From positions 6,563,374-6,627,373 of the forward strand of contig NC_043742.1 of the NCBI RefSeq assembly GCF_004337985.1: DNA of 64,000 nt, written 5' to 3'. Shown piece after piece: positions 11,420 through 22,751 of the stretch; position 1 is the first letter of the stretch, and each line of letters starts with the position of its first letter. Origin of the DNA: Pyricularia pennisetigena (lineage: Eukaryota > Ascomycota > Sordariomycetes > Magnaporthales > Pyriculariaceae). The notes beneath the pieces were generated by a model, which was not told the DNA's origin, ran no database searches, and saw only the letters and a program-made list of their open reading frames with translations. The position numbers were made by a program, and so were the translations under genes.

Positions 11420-12148
11420 GCTTTAAGAGAGAAGGAAACACCGGTCAGATGCATGTCAATCCAGACTTCGAATGCAATTGATGACGAGTAACGTTTGCTC
11501 ACCTGGGCAAGTGTGGGTGCGTGTGCTCTATAGACCGCGCCCTCCACCTCGAATCGATGTCTTCGTCTGAAATAAAATCATGATAAAGCCACCCTCTTAC
11601 TCTACATCCAAATTTTTGGTTGCAACCGCGTCCGGCCGCGTGCACGAGCCAATTCACAGCCTAGCGCCTTGGTTGGCCAGTACCACGCCTTGCGTCCCAA
11701 CTGTTGACCCCGCCGGGAACCAAATTGGGGATCCACTTGAAAATTGCATATGCCATTCATTAATTGAAGGGCGCGCCTAAAGTATGACACCAGTCATACC
11801 TACTGGGATTTACAGCGGAGGAATGCGGGACGGGAAGATGGGCGATGTAGAAACCCAGCAGGTTTATAGTACAACATGCCGCCGGCCTCAGTCTTCCATG
11901 CGACAGCTCTGTTGCTTTGGAGCTTAACCTAAAGTGGCTTCATAGGTGGTTTTTTTATTCAATTGTGCACATTCAATTGGTAGTTACGGCGATCAAACCT
12001 CCAGCGAAGATCCTTTCTGTGTCTTTTACCCCTCCCTATCACTGTTATCATTTATGACTGTTCTGTCGGGAAGCTTGGGGAAAACACGTTCCTTACCACC
12101 AAAGTCACCTTTACCCTCCCATCCGGCCCGGCCACAAGAACCAGAACA
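11420..12148. promoter_or_regulatory. Divergent promoter region of uL10m and trp4
   Basis: This 729-bp interval must drive both genes. It contains a perfect 7-bp inverted repeat at 11782-11799 and a short upstream ATG at 12055. That ATG opens a frame overlapping the trp4 start in another phase; whether it lies in the transcript is unknown. Confidence 0.5.
11782..11799. promoter_or_regulatory. Inverted repeat GTATGAC-N4-GTCATAC
   Basis: Two 7-bp arms, perfect inverted copies, separated by ACCA. They lie between the divergent uL10m and trp4 genes. The TGAC/GTCA half-sites look like a spaced bZIP-type dyad. A regulatory role is inferred only from symmetry and position. Confidence 0.4.
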
Positions 12149-12190
12149 ATGGTTGCCACAAAAACCAGAACGATGGCTGCCACAAACGCC
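12131..12190 (+). repeat. 24-bp tandem repeat across the trp4 start codon
   Basis: Units at 12131-12154 and 12155-12178 are near-identical 24-mers starting GCCACAA and ending with an ATG plus three bases; a partial third unit follows at 12179-12190. The period is a multiple of three, so both ATGs (12149 and 12173) are in frame with trp4. Confidence 0.85.
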
Positions 12191-13474
12191 AACGGCAATG
12201 GCAACAGCAATGGCAACAGCAATGGCGCTGAGCTGCCCAAGATCGACATCAAGCCGCTGCTCTCGCGGCTCTGGCCGGTGCCCAAGGAGGACATCAACAA
12301 GGTGAGCGCTGACGACATCGCCGACGCGATAGCCTACTTCTTCACCGATCGCGTGTCCGATGTCCAGGCCGCGTCGCTGCTCATGTGCCTGCACTTTACG
12401 GGCTTCGACCGCCGCGCCGACGTCATGGCTGCCACGGCCGCCCGCATGCGCTCCGCCGCCGAGAAGATTGACCTGGCCGAGATCAACCGCATCATCCTCG
12501 ACCGGAACCTGGGCGAGGGCAACTACCAGGGCGGCCTGGTCGACATCGTCGGCACCGGCGGCGACGCCCACAACACCTTCAACATCAGCACCACCTCGAG
12601 CATCATCGCCAGCTCCCTGCTCATGCTGGCTAAGCACGGCAACCGCTCCAGCACCTCAAAGTCGGGCTCGGCCGACCTGCTCGCAAACATGAAGCCCATG
12701 CCGCCCAACATGGACAGCGTCGCCCCGACCACCCTCTCAAAGGTCTATGCCGAGACCAACTACGCCTTCCTCTTCGCCCCCGTCTTCCACACCGGCATGC
12801 GCTACGTTGCTCCGATACGCAAGCAGCTGCCGTGGAGGACCCTCTTCAACCTCATCGGCCCCCTGTCCAACCCCATCGACTCCGGCGTCGGCAGCCCCGT
12901 CCTCGAGGCCCGCGTCCTGGGCGTGGCCCGCGCCGAGCTGGGTCCGGTCTTCCTCGACGCGCTCAGGATGGCCGGCGTCGACAAGGCCATGGTGATCTGC
13001 GGCGTCGAGGAGCTCGACGAGGTCAGTTGCGCGGGCCCCACCAACGTCTGGCGGCTGAGGCGCCGCCGAGACGGCGAGGGTAACGGCGAGGCCGTCATCT
13101 CGGAGCACTTTTACGTGAACCCTTCCGACTTTGGCCTGAGCACCCACCCGCTCAGCAGCGTCTCGGGGAACAAGGAGCCCGCCCAGAACGCCGCGATCCT
13201 GACCAAGATCTTGCGCGGCGAGCTGGCCGACGATGATCCCATCCTCGAGTTCGTGCTGATGAACACAGCGACCCTCTTCGTCGCCAGCGGCATCTGCGAG
13301 GCCGACCAGAGCAACATGGGCCACGGCGACGATGGAGTGGTCATCAAGGAGCGTGGGCCCGGCGGTGAGCGTTGGAAGGAGGGCGTGAGGAGGGCGCGCT
13401 GGGCACTCAAGAGTGGCGAGGCTTGGAGGCAGTGGCAGGCGTTTGTCAAGGTGACCAACAGTATAAGCCACTGA
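12149..13474 (+). CDS. trp4: Anthranilate phosphoribosyltransferase
   Basis: Single exon, 441 residues. It transfers phosphoribose from PRPP to anthranilate, the second step of the tryptophan branch. The glycosyltransferase-fold signatures are clear: DIVGTGGDAHNTFNIST (PRPP-binding GTGGD loop), KHGNRSSTSKSGSADLL, the NYAFLFAPVFHTGMRYVAPIRKQLPWRT block (anthranilate site) and FNLIGPLSNP. The N-terminus has an Asn/Gly-rich run coded by a small 12-bp repeat. There are two in-frame starts 24 nt apart, at 12149 and 12173, each inside a copy of a 24-bp tandem duplication; both have AAC(A/G)ATGG context. The gene is GC-rich and intronless. It converges on trl1. Confidence 0.95.
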   Translation: MVATKTRTMAATNANGNGNSNGNSNGAELPKIDIKPLLSRLWPVPKEDINKVSADDIADAIAYFFTDRVSDVQAASLLMCLHFTGFDRRADVMAATAARMRSAAEKIDLAEINRIILDRNLGEGNYQGGLVDIVGTGGDAHNTFNISTTSSIIASSLLMLAKHGNRSSTSKSGSADLLANMKPMPPNMDSVAPTTLSKVYAETNYAFLFAPVFHTGMRYVAPIRKQLPWRTLFNLIGPLSNPIDSGVGSPVLEARVLGVARAELGPVFLDALRMAGVDKAMVICGVEELDEVSCAGPTNVWRLRRRRDGEGNGEAVISEHFYVNPSDFGLSTHPLSSVSGNKEPAQNAAILTKILRGELADDDPILEFVLMNTATLFVASGICEADQSNMGHGDDGVVIKERGPGGERWKEGVRRARWALKSGEAWRQWQAFVKVTNSISH

Positions 13475-13923
13475 AACTGCATTCCCTACCGGCAAAGCAG
13501 TAGAATTGCATTGGACGTTTTTAAACGTGATATACCCATTGAACCTTTTTTTTAAAGTGAATAAAAACAGCACTGTAATGAGTGGAATAAAAAGTCGGAT
13601 GACCAGAATATCTACCGTATATCTAATTGGTGTTCAAAAGTAGAGAAAGAAGACTATTGCTTTTTGTTTCGCCCCCAAGACCAGATACCAGAAAGAAATG
13701 CGCTTTTATTACGCCCCTGGGATGATGCTAACCAGTTCATGTTGGGCAACTCTGATTCCATAGCTCGAAAGGATCGGTCGAATCACGTCTGACTCGTGCA
13801 CCATTGCACCTATAGAACGCCACATACGAAATCGAGGTGATGTGCCAGCCGAAAACGAATAACAGACAAAGCCTTGGCCGTCATCCTTTGGTCCGTGACG
13901 AGTTCTCTTGCAGGCTTGAGCTA
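13475..13923. other. Shared 3' region of trp4 and trl1
   Basis: A 449-bp interval between convergent stop codons. AT-rich near 13540-13660 with AATAAAA at 13560-13566. Nothing else recognised. Confidence 0.5.
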
Positions 13924-16752
13924 TCAGAATTTTGACAGCACTGCCTTGACTATGCCTTTCACAATTGGACGACCTTCGATGCCAGCCTCGCGGATTGTGC
14001 CGCGACGAGCCTCCTGCTGTCCATCGATCCAAAGAGCCAGCATATCGTTGCTCTCCTTGGGGGGCACTGTGTTGTCGAGAGTACCGATCGTGATGTGCGG
14101 AACCCTGTTTATACACTTCCACTTGTCGTCTTTGTCGATTATACGCACCACGATCGCCATCAGCCTGTCGTCAAAGACCACGCGCTCAAGTTGCACTTCA
14201 CATTCGCCCAAGCTGGGTGTTTCTGTGACCCTGAATACGATGCCCTTTGACTTGGCATCATCCTGAGCCGTCTTGAAGGTCTGAATGTACTTTGTCCAAA
14301 GCTCTTGGTTCTCTGGGCTCGTCTTCGCTCCGGATTTATGCATCAGCGTCACATGGAAAGCTGGCTGGATCCGGCGCTGCTGCTTTAGGTGTTTGTACAT
14401 GCGGCCCACCTCGGGGGTGGCATCCTTGAAGACATCCTCGAGAGCGGCCAAAACGGCCTGGGCAGGGACATCAATCGACATATACTCAACACCCCCCTTG
14501 TTGTTGTTAGCAGCTGCGGGCAGAACTGCCAACTGCTCCAACTTGGGATCATATGCGAGCGCAGTCTCGATCGCCTTGTCCATCTCCTCTGCTGTGGGCA
14601 CGCGAGGGAGCAGGTTTGGGTAAAACTGGTCTAACTTGGAAATCACCACCTCCAGATTCTTCCGGCTACCAGCAAGAGGGTCTAGACCGATAGCAGCGGC
14701 AAAGTCTGAATCGGGTTTGCTGAACGCGTTGTATGGCTCCAGTCCATCCAGGAAGCCGTTCATGATCTCCATGACCTTTGCCTTACCGAGCTCTTGAACC
14801 TTGATGTTCTGATGGTTGTTGCCGCGCTGAAAGACACGCTCGTATGTCAGCTTGCGAACTTCCATGCTGTTGTCGTGGTCGAAGTGAACTGCCACCAGCT
14901 TCGCTGCGGGCAGCATATTCTTGACGTCGCCCAGGATTTGTGTCCTCTCACGGCGCCATGCATTGTTACGATCGGCAATGACGACCCTCTTCGTCTTTAG
15001 TTGTTCCAGCACGTTCCTGGTAAATATAGCCGGCCTTCCCTTTTTCTGTGTTATGCTGTCGTTTTGGAAATGGCCAAAAGCTTCAGGGAACAGAGTCCTC
15101 AAGGCGACGGCAACGGTCGTCTTTCCACATCCAATGGTTGCGATCGGAACGAGGATCACGTTGTCAACGACCGAACCGTCAGGCTCCGGCTCGTTGGGTG
15201 CGACATCACGATCGAGATTAGCAGCATCGGAACCTTTCATGTTTTTGTGTTTCAGAAAATCGTCCCGGAGGGCGATGATGCCGTGGTTTTGGTTATAGGC
15301 CTTTGCGAGGCTGGAGTCAGCGGCCAGACGTGTTTTTGCGTAGTGCAAGTACTCCTCAGTGATTTTTTTGTGTTTCCTGATCTTCGGGGTGTGACCAGCA
15401 ATGAGGGCTTTGGTACATTCCCGCCACTGCCTGTACATAAGATAAGGTTCTTCAAACTTGTACTTGAAGAACCAGTCCGAGTATGTTCCAGGATCGGTAT
15501 TGGGCCGACCTGTCAGCTTGCAGCGGATAACAAAGCCCTCGACGTCTCGGCCGCCATAGGCTCCAGTTTCCGCTACGTCTTCTAAGAACGTTTTGACCTC
15601 GTTGATGTTGTCCATTATGAGCAACCCGGTCTGTTTGAAGCCCCAGTCGTCGGCAAATGAGTTGACTGCCGCCCCTGGATATGTCATAAAGTAGGGCTGG
15701 TTCACATTGATGCCGTGAAGATACAAGCCGGCCTTGTCGGGGCCATATGCCAAGATGTGCTCCTCAAAGCTGTCGTCGCAAAGTTCGGCAATAGCGGTAG
15801 CGTTGCGCTCCCTCAGCTCCCGTGCAAGATCCGCTCTGGTCTTGCCAATCTTGGCCAGTTGCTTATCGAGAGCCTTTTCACCGGCGTTGGCGTGGCTGAT
15901 TTCAATATCACTGCGCGCGCCAGTGGAATGCTTCGAACACACCAACAGGGTGTCATCATGAAGCCCTGAGATGAAGATGATACAGCCATTTTCCTTCAGA
16001 CTGAGCTCGTAAGGACCCTTGCTGTTCTTGATGATGTTATCCCAGTTCGTTTCCGGCACCTCGCCGACGTTGAAAAATTTGTCATAACCTCTGACGGCAA
16101 TTTCTGGGACATTATTTGGGAGTCGCGTGGTGAAGAGCCCGCGGGCATATGTAGGCAATCCAGGCTTCTTGTAGTCCCAGTCCTGTAGCTTCCAGGAATC
16201 TACAGTGGCCTTGGAAGGAGATCCGGCAACAGAAAACTTGGTCTTCTTAATCCGGAAACGACCCTTGCCGCCACTCTTTGTATGTTCTTCGAGCACGCGG
16301 ACCATCTCAGCGATGACAGCGGGGTCCTGAGGTTCATATGGCATCACCATGTTTGGCAAGCCATCTGAGGCGGCTGCCTTGTTCCCGAGGGAGCCAGGCC
16401 CCTGGGAATCGGTGGCCATACTTGACTTTGACGAGAAGTGACGCGCAGTACTAGGTGTGTTTGTCCGTTTGGGTTGTAGTGATAATAGCTCTTTACAGTT
16501 GCCAAAACTAGTCGTAGTGGAGGGGCAACAGCTGCTGCGGCTGCGGATTTGGGTGGGGCCGTGGATGATGTGTGCAGCGACAGTAGACAAAAGATTTTGA
16601 TTGAGTCGCTGCCTCTTTTTTTGACTGGCCACTGCCGTCAGTGACGAGATGATTGGACGTGATTGAGGACAAGAAAAAATTATGTTGACCGCACAGAGAC
16701 AACGACTTGCGGGTCTTGTGCTGCATTTAACAGCAGACAGCCTTTGCGACAT
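13924..16752 (-). CDS. trl1: Fungal tRNA ligase (ligase, polynucleotide kinase and cyclic phosphodiesterase)
   Basis: Single exon of 942 residues from the first ATG (16752). It joins tRNA halves after intron removal and, in yeasts, splices HAC1-type mRNA in the unfolded-protein response. Domains in order: an adenylyltransferase/ligase domain with the nucleotide-accepting Lys in SLKENGCIIFISG; a kinase domain with P-loop PIATIGCGKTTVA; and a 2H cyclic phosphodiesterase domain with the two H-x-T/I-x motifs, HVTLMH and HITIGT. The first 111 residues precede the usual start region (second ATG at 16419, MATDSQGPG). They are rich in Ser, Arg and Gln with a single acidic residue and end ARHFSSKSS, which resembles a mitochondrial presequence. 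The true start is therefore open. Confidence 0.95.
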   Translation of the reverse strand: MSQRLSAVKCSTRPASRCLCAVNIIFSCPQSRPIISSLTAVASQKKRQRLNQNLLSTVAAHIIHGPTQIRSRSSCCPSTTTSFGNCKELLSLQPKRTNTPSTARHFSSKSSMATDSQGPGSLGNKAAASDGLPNMVMPYEPQDPAVIAEMVRVLEEHTKSGGKGRFRIKKTKFSVAGSPSKATVDSWKLQDWDYKKPGLPTYARGLFTTRLPNNVPEIAVRGYDKFFNVGEVPETNWDNIIKNSKGPYELSLKENGCIIFISGLHDDTLLVCSKHSTGARSDIEISHANAGEKALDKQLAKIGKTRADLARELRERNATAIAELCDDSFEEHILAYGPDKAGLYLHGINVNQPYFMTYPGAAVNSFADDWGFKQTGLLIMDNINEVKTFLEDVAETGAYGGRDVEGFVIRCKLTGRPNTDPGTYSDWFFKYKFEEPYLMYRQWRECTKALIAGHTPKIRKHKKITEEYLHYAKTRLAADSSLAKAYNQNHGIIALRDDFLKHKNMKGSDAANLDRDVAPNEPEPDGSVVDNVILVPIATIGCGKTTVAVALRTLFPEAFGHFQNDSITQKKGRPAIFTRNVLEQLKTKRVVIADRNNAWRRERTQILGDVKNMLPAAKLVAVHFDHDNSMEVRKLTYERVFQRGNNHQNIKVQELGKAKVMEIMNGFLDGLEPYNAFSKPDSDFAAAIGLDPLAGSRKNLEVVISKLDQFYPNLLPRVPTAEEMDKAIETALAYDPKLEQLAVLPAAANNNKGGVEYMSIDVPAQAVLAALEDVFKDATPEVGRMYKHLKQQRRIQPAFHVTLMHKSGAKTSPENQELWTKYIQTFKTAQDDAKSKGIVFRVTETPSLGECEVQLERVVFDDRLMAIVVRIIDKDDKWKCINRVPHITIGTLDNTVPPKESNDMLALWIDGQQEARRGTIREAGIEGRPIVKGIVKAVLSKF

Positions 16753-19460
16753 TGACTTTGTCGTCGCAGTATGGCGACAAGAGGCTGCTAAACGATTATG
16801 TTTCTACAAGGTAATAGTACAATGTTTGGTCATATTTTCAGCATCTGCGTCCGGGATGTAAGCACTTGCCGCGGCGAGAGTGACTCAAAAATCCAAGGCG
16901 GCCGCTTTGATGGGTTGTTTGTTGCACTGGTAAACTGAGGAGTTTCAATGCTTCATTTCGCCGTTGATAGTCATTATGAGCGATTCTTAGACATGCCACA
17001 CACATTCGGGCGACCCGCTCAGCCTTGGACATCGGTGCGTTGCTGCTGCACGACACAAATACGATTGATTGATTGCAAGTTGAATCCGCACATCAAATCC
17101 TTGGATCCGCTGCAAGGCTCTTTTTTTTCCCGGTGTTGCTCAGGAATTAGGAAGGAATCGAAACACCCTTGCTCTCGCATTATCTTTCCTTGCACCGGCG
17201 CTCAACGCGGAAGTCAATTAGGGGACAACGAACGAGGAAACCTCACCGTGTACTCCATGCCTTTTCTGTCTCCCTGCCAGAAATAGTCGCACTGGCTAGC
17301 GTAATCTTGCCATTATCGATCCTTGCCAGGCCTACTCAATATAACTTACTCAACCTCTCAATGCCATGAGGAAATACATCGTTGAGGTAGCATTGTAGTT
17401 GGATATGGGGCTAAGGGGTCACTGTTCTTACCATTACCTGCTACCAAATGGAGCATTGCTGAGGAAAGTTTGCAGCCTCAATCACTGCATCACACTGCCA
17501 CACTACCCCAGCTGTACAGCCTGGCACGCAGGAGCTGAATCATCCAACAGAACCAAGCCAAAGTCAAAAACCCCCTCACCATGATATCGCCTTTTTTGGC
17601 TGACTTTTTTTTATACTATTATTGCGAGCGTATATTGTGAGAAGGCTGTTCTTAAGGCAAGGATCTTCGCAGAAAGTGGGCCTTTTGGGATACTGCTCTC
17701 GGGATTGCCTGGAAATTCGAGTCACCGCTTCTTTTTCTTGATCTTCTACTACTTCGATGTTGTGCATTCGTTGTCTGTCTACATGACTACTTGTTATAGT
17801 TCCGGCTCTAGATAATCCAAGAGGATTAAGAGACACATATGATAAGAAGACGACGCAAGGAAAGTGGGAAGAAATAGAGTCTCCCACACTAGCTGAGCGG
17901 CTACATCCAGTTGCTCAATAACTAGCCACTGGGAATATCGTAAGAAGAAATGAGTATATTAATCTCTGTCACAAGCCGCAGGCGAGCGAGGAGTCATACT
18001 TTACATGTCAAAATACGGAGCAAAAGACACGCGCCTAAAGAATATGGAGCTCAACTGCGTAAAGTCCCTGCAGGCAAACTTGCTATGCCCCATTTTTGAT
18101 GAGGTACTCTCCTGCAGCCCGATGCGGCACATCAGACCGCTTTTCACTGCGAATCAAGATAGCCGAGGGGCGCTTCCCAAAGCAAGCTCTGTTGATTACC
18201 CGGATCTTCAGTTCTAGATTTTTTTTTTCGTTCTTTTTTTATTCTTTTTCAAAAATGTTTATTGGTAGACGAGTCGCCATGCACGCCACGAGACTATCCG
18301 TATGTGGCTTGGATGCACGACCCGAGTGTGTGCAGATGAAGAATAACAGAGGTAACGGAGCACGGAGTAAGGAAGTCTGGGCAACTTAGAAAAAAAAAAA
18401 GTGCTAGGGCGGCTTGCGAAGTAGCTTAGCTGCAGGCGGTTCGACCCACACAGACTTTATGCCAGTTCTACTTCCCACAGTCAACAAGGCAATTAATTGG
18501 TGCCCGACAGCCAAGAGACATCTCAGATGACTCTGTGTAATTGTCGATAGCCTCCGAGCGGCTTTTGCCCAGAAAGGTTATACTCAATAAAGACTGGAAT
18601 TCCGATAACCCTCAAAAGTCGCCGCAGAGGAATCAGCATAAAGACTTACTAACCGGTACGAACTAATTTTACCGGTAGGGCCCCCACATACCTTTGCCTT
18701 GTCTGCCTTGAGTACGTACTTACTTTGTAGGTAAAACCAAGCAAGGTAAAGGCCCCCCGGCAAGGTCGCTGGTTGCTGGTTGCTGGTTGCTTTAAAGACA
18801 GCCAGCCACTCACGCAGGTACGCGAAAGTTGCAGAGTCACCTGCTTCATCCGGGACGGAATTTGTCCCCTTCTCCTCTTTCTCCCCAAAGATAACAACCC
18901 AACCGGGTGCCTATTCTTCATCCTTGACCTCCCTGTCACCCAAAACACTAACCGACTTCCCTCCTCCATGTACAGAACTGCGTGACTGGCCAAACTGGGC
19001 TACTACAAAAACTGAAGGGTGGACTTTGCTCAGCCAGTCAGCCATCGAGGTGGAACCGAGAGCTTGGCCCAGTGTGGAGACATCATCCGATCAGGTCATT
19101 GGTCCAGATCTCCACAGTGTCCTTGTTGCCCCCAGAGCCAAAACCGAGTCCTCTTTCTCCCTTTCCTTCCTTACTTACCCAAGAAACAAGAGACAAGACT
19201 CACCCATTAAATTCCTAGCCCGTCCAAATTCAACCCAACCCGGCCGCCCCCAGCGCAGCAACACACCCAACTGGAACCCGCTCACAGCAGAGAAGCGCCC
19301 ACCCTGAACGAACCACCACATAGCAACCAGCGTCATACCGCCGCCTTCCAATTTGCAACGCCTGCAAAGGTTGCCAATTTGAAACTTTTTTTTTCTATGT
19401 GTCATCCGGCCTTTTTCTCATTTCAAAATTCTCCTGTCGAATTTTATCAACTTTGAGATC
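16753..19460. other. 2.7-kb divergent intergenic region
   Basis: Lies between the starts of trl1 and the RING-PHD gene. No convincing coding region. Contents seen: a TGACTCA site at 16881; a GGTTGCT triplicate near 18770-18790; TACGTAC/TACCT-type short repeats at 18660-18760, common in Sordariomycete intergenic DNA; and a C/T-rich leader (about 18840-19440) directly before the RING-PHD start. Confidence 0.5.
16881..16887. promoter_or_regulatory. TGACTCA, Gcn4/CPC1-type site
   Basis: Perfect 7-bp AP-1/Gcn4 consensus 129 bp before the first trl1 ATG. CPC1, the Gcn4 homologue of filamentous fungi, binds this motif in the amino-acid starvation response. A 7-mer can occur by chance; use is inferred from position. 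Confidence 0.3.
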
Positions 19461-21497
19461 ATGGCGGATCAGTGCATCGTTTGTTTAGATGCCTTAGAGG
19501 TGGCTGTTCTGGCTGTCGATTTGGCGACGTTCAAAGGTCTGGAGGACCCAGGCGGTCGCGGCGGAGGCGACACGCTGAGCTCCCAGACAGTGGCGGACTC
19601 AGCGGCCTCGTCCACCACTACCACCACCACTAACAGTGTCGATGAGGGCAACCCCGGAAAATCCAACAACGAAACCGACGTTGCTGTAATAAATGCATGT
19701 GGACATGCTTTGCACAATTGTTGTTTGCTAGAATGGGCTGGCAAAGCAAATAGCTGTCCAATTTGTCGGCAAACCTTCAATGACGTGAGCGTCTATGATA
19801 AGGTCGGAGGTACGTTATTTTACTGCCATACTATAAGCTCCCTCCCTCTGCACTGCACCCCCTTCGGAACACAACAACGTGCCCCTTTTACAAAGTGAAC
19901 AAAACTTAAACTGACATTCCCTGTTTGAATAGGAAATCTTCTCAAATCTTACACAGTCGCAGACAAGAAACAAGTTGCCGAATTTGATCCGCAAGCATGG
20001 GCAGAAGAGAATCCAGAAGAGGAGGACCTCGAGGCACACCCTTGCCCGGTCTGCAACTCTTCCGGGGACGAGGAAGTGCTTCTTCTGTGTGATGGATGCG
20101 ATGCATCTTACCATACCTATTGTATTGGCCTAGACGAGATTCCCGATGGCTCCTGGTTCTGCATGGAGTGTGCCGAGGAACTGGGCGGCATAGGCATCGC
20201 TCGGTCTCGCGCTCGTTACCCGATAGTGAGCAACAGCAGGCGTGGACGACGCAACGATTTCTTCCCCAGGACCCAGGCTACGATGCGTAGCGTGAGAAGG
20301 CGTGCGCGTTCGGACGAGTGGCAAGGTGCCTGGGGCGAGATCACAGGCCTCATCTTCGATGCGATCAATATTGACCTCGACTCGCACGATGGCGACGATG
20401 CCTTGGAGGAGTATAGAAGGTCACGGCAGCTGCGCGAACGTGAGCAGCGTGAATACCAGCGCTGGCAGCAACGCATCAATATCGCCAGGAGACTTGGTGC
20501 TCAGGAAGTGTTCTCGAGAAACATCCCACCGGCCATTATCCACAATACCTCCGCCGTGCAGGCTCCTGCCCCCGCCCAAGAAAGTCGCGAGGAGCGACGT
20601 GCTTGGGCGACACTTGAGAAAGCTCGAGAGGCAAACGGTGAAGGGCCTAGCCGAAAGCGCAAATCTCGCTCCATAACCGCATCACCTGCGGAACCTCCAC
20701 CAGAGCCTGAGCGAAAGTTGAAGCGGCCCCGCGCACACCGGTCAGCTCCTGGCGCATCGGGCGAGGGATCATCGTCGACATCCGAGCCCAGTCGCTCAGT
20801 GGCGAACATCCGGTCGCCACCTGCTCTCAATGGAGAAGCACCATCGTTCCTCTCGGTGCTTCTCAAGGAGGTGGAGCAGTCTCACCCGTCAGATGACGAA
20901 ATTACTCGAAATTTGTTGCCGGAGAGCATGGTTGGGGGAGACGCATACGCATCATCACCCGGCTCCTCTCCTCCAGCATCGGCATATAGCAGCCCACGAG
21001 CATTATCACTTACTCCGCCTCCTCATCAAAGCCAACAACCGTCAAACAGGTCCACCCGGCCCTCGTCTCCGACCATGACATTGAGCTCAACAATTGAGCC
21101 CGTGTATACCAAAGCAGCCTATCGTTCAGGCAGGTCATCGGGAAACGCCAGCGACTCCGAGACAAGACCGACCAAACCCGAGCTGCGACAACCCCGTCCT
21201 CAGCGTGTCGAAAAGGCCAACCTTTCTCGATCACCGGAAGTTTCGCCGACAAAGCCATCACTGTCGCTCGAAATGAAGCAGAAAATCAACAACATCGTCC
21301 GCAGTGCTCTCAAGCCGCATTGGGCCTCCAGCAAGTTGACGGCGGACCAGTACGAAACTATCAACCGCGACGTTTCCCGGAAACTTTACGATGAGGTTAC
21401 AGACCCCGCATTCGTTGTCGACGCTGAGGCCCGGCAGATGTGGCAGCACAAGGCGACACAGGAGGTTGCGCGTGCCGTGTCAGTTCTTCAAGCATGA
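19461..21497 (+). CDS. RING and PHD finger protein, PHRF1-like
   Basis: Exons 19461-19809 and 19933-21497; about 637 residues. The intron has a GTACGT donor, and the join gives VGGNLLKSYTVADKK. A RING finger starts at residue 5 (CIVC) and resumes with NACGHALHNCCLLEWAGK and CPICRQTF near residues 76-105, separated by a Ser/Thr-rich insertion. A C4HC3 PHD finger follows at about residues 150-200 (CPVCNSSG, LLCDGCDASYHTYC, WFCMEC). The rest is basic and Ser/Pro-rich, with a C-terminal helical block (about 540-637) ending HKATQEVARAVSVLQA. The RING-then-PHD order matches PHRF1-type proteins: probable E3 ubiquitin ligases that read histone H3 and bind RNA polymerase II. Activity here is inferred. 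Confidence 0.88.
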
Positions 21498-22481
21498 TGA
21501 ACCGGCATCCTGTCGGAAGTGGCGGTCTGCGCATTCTGCCATATGTATGAGCATTGGGATGAGTCTATTTGCGTCGGTGTTCCTTGGGTTTTTTTAGTCA
21601 GGCTTTTTTTTTTGCTTTGTAGGATGGTCACAATCTCGTTAGATACCCCGGCGGCGTCCAAGGTCAGGCAGGGTATTGCATTCAGGTTGAACCCAAGTGC
21701 TGGGTGTCAACTTTCCAGAGAATAGGCGCATCATGTTTTCTTTTTAGGTAGAATGGCGTTCTGGTATGGTAGCATCTATTTCCTCGAACGATTCGGACGA
21801 GTTATTTGATCATGTTGGACGCAGCGGTCTCGAGGTCATGGCCTCATTTGTTGATACTAGGTACTCTTTCGATAGTTGATATCCATGATTTTCTGATTTT
21901 CACGACCAGTTGTGTGCATTACCTGTGCAAATCAACACTTTAGTCACAGCTGACAGAGATAGGTCTTGGAAAGAGTTACCGTCTCGCACAAAGACCGCAT
22001 CTCTCACAAGTGTCTCCTGATAAATGCCTGTCAATCTTTAGCCCAGGCCGTTGATCGAAGTGAGCTAACGATTGAGCGCACGGCTCACTCCTAATTATGT
22101 TGATCACTAGAACGCCACTCGTGACGTGCCGGGCGTGGTGCAGTCAAAGTACCGCTTCCAGACTTGAGCTCTTTTGCGTTTTGTTTGTTTGACTTGTAAG
22201 CAGAATCTATCTAACGGCCAACCCGGTGGGAGGCTGCCATGGCTCGTTCGAGACGAAAGGGGCACAGGAGCCGCTAGCGAAAAAAGTCTGCTAAATATTT
22301 CACTCTGGGCATCTTTAAATGATCGAGACGTTCTCGGTGGAACAGGTCTTGATGATAAGGATTGATGCCCGTGGATGAGGAAGAAGAGAGAGAAGAACGC
22401 TGAAATTTCTGGCGGGCAGCGATGAAGAAGACATACGGTGTGTGGGTGGGATACCGCACGGGCCACAAGAATGAAGCTAGG

Positions 22482-22489
22482 TCACGTGA
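22482..22489. promoter_or_regulatory. E-box palindrome TCACGTGA
   Basis: An 8-bp palindrome with CACGTG core, the consensus of Cbf1-like bHLH factors, about 410 bp before the mL46 start. In several fungi Cbf1-type sites mark ribosomal or respiratory genes. Function here is inferred. Confidence 0.35.
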
Positions 22490-22751
22490 GGGATGCAGCT
22501 CGGTGATGTTTTTGCTTGCAGTTTACACATTCAATTCTGTCCTAGCACAGAAACACAAATGTTTGTTTCATTGATTGAGTGAAAAACAGTCTGTGAAGCA
22601 AAACGTCGTCTCATCCAATTCTGCTGCTGCATAGAGACCATAATCGCAGCGTCAGGTCAGATCAAGGTCAGGTCTTGACATTGACGTTCTGCACAAGCCA
22701 AGAAGCGAGGTGCTCAGACTAACCCTTCTCGGACTAGCGCAGTACGCGGGC

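Noticed and set aside
12737..13573. 278-codon minus-strand frame
   Set aside because: Antisense to trp4, which has clear motifs; GC-rich third positions keep the opposite strand open.
18425..18455. B-box-like GGTTCGACCC sequence
   Set aside because: There is no A box at the right distance and no cloverleaf can be drawn.
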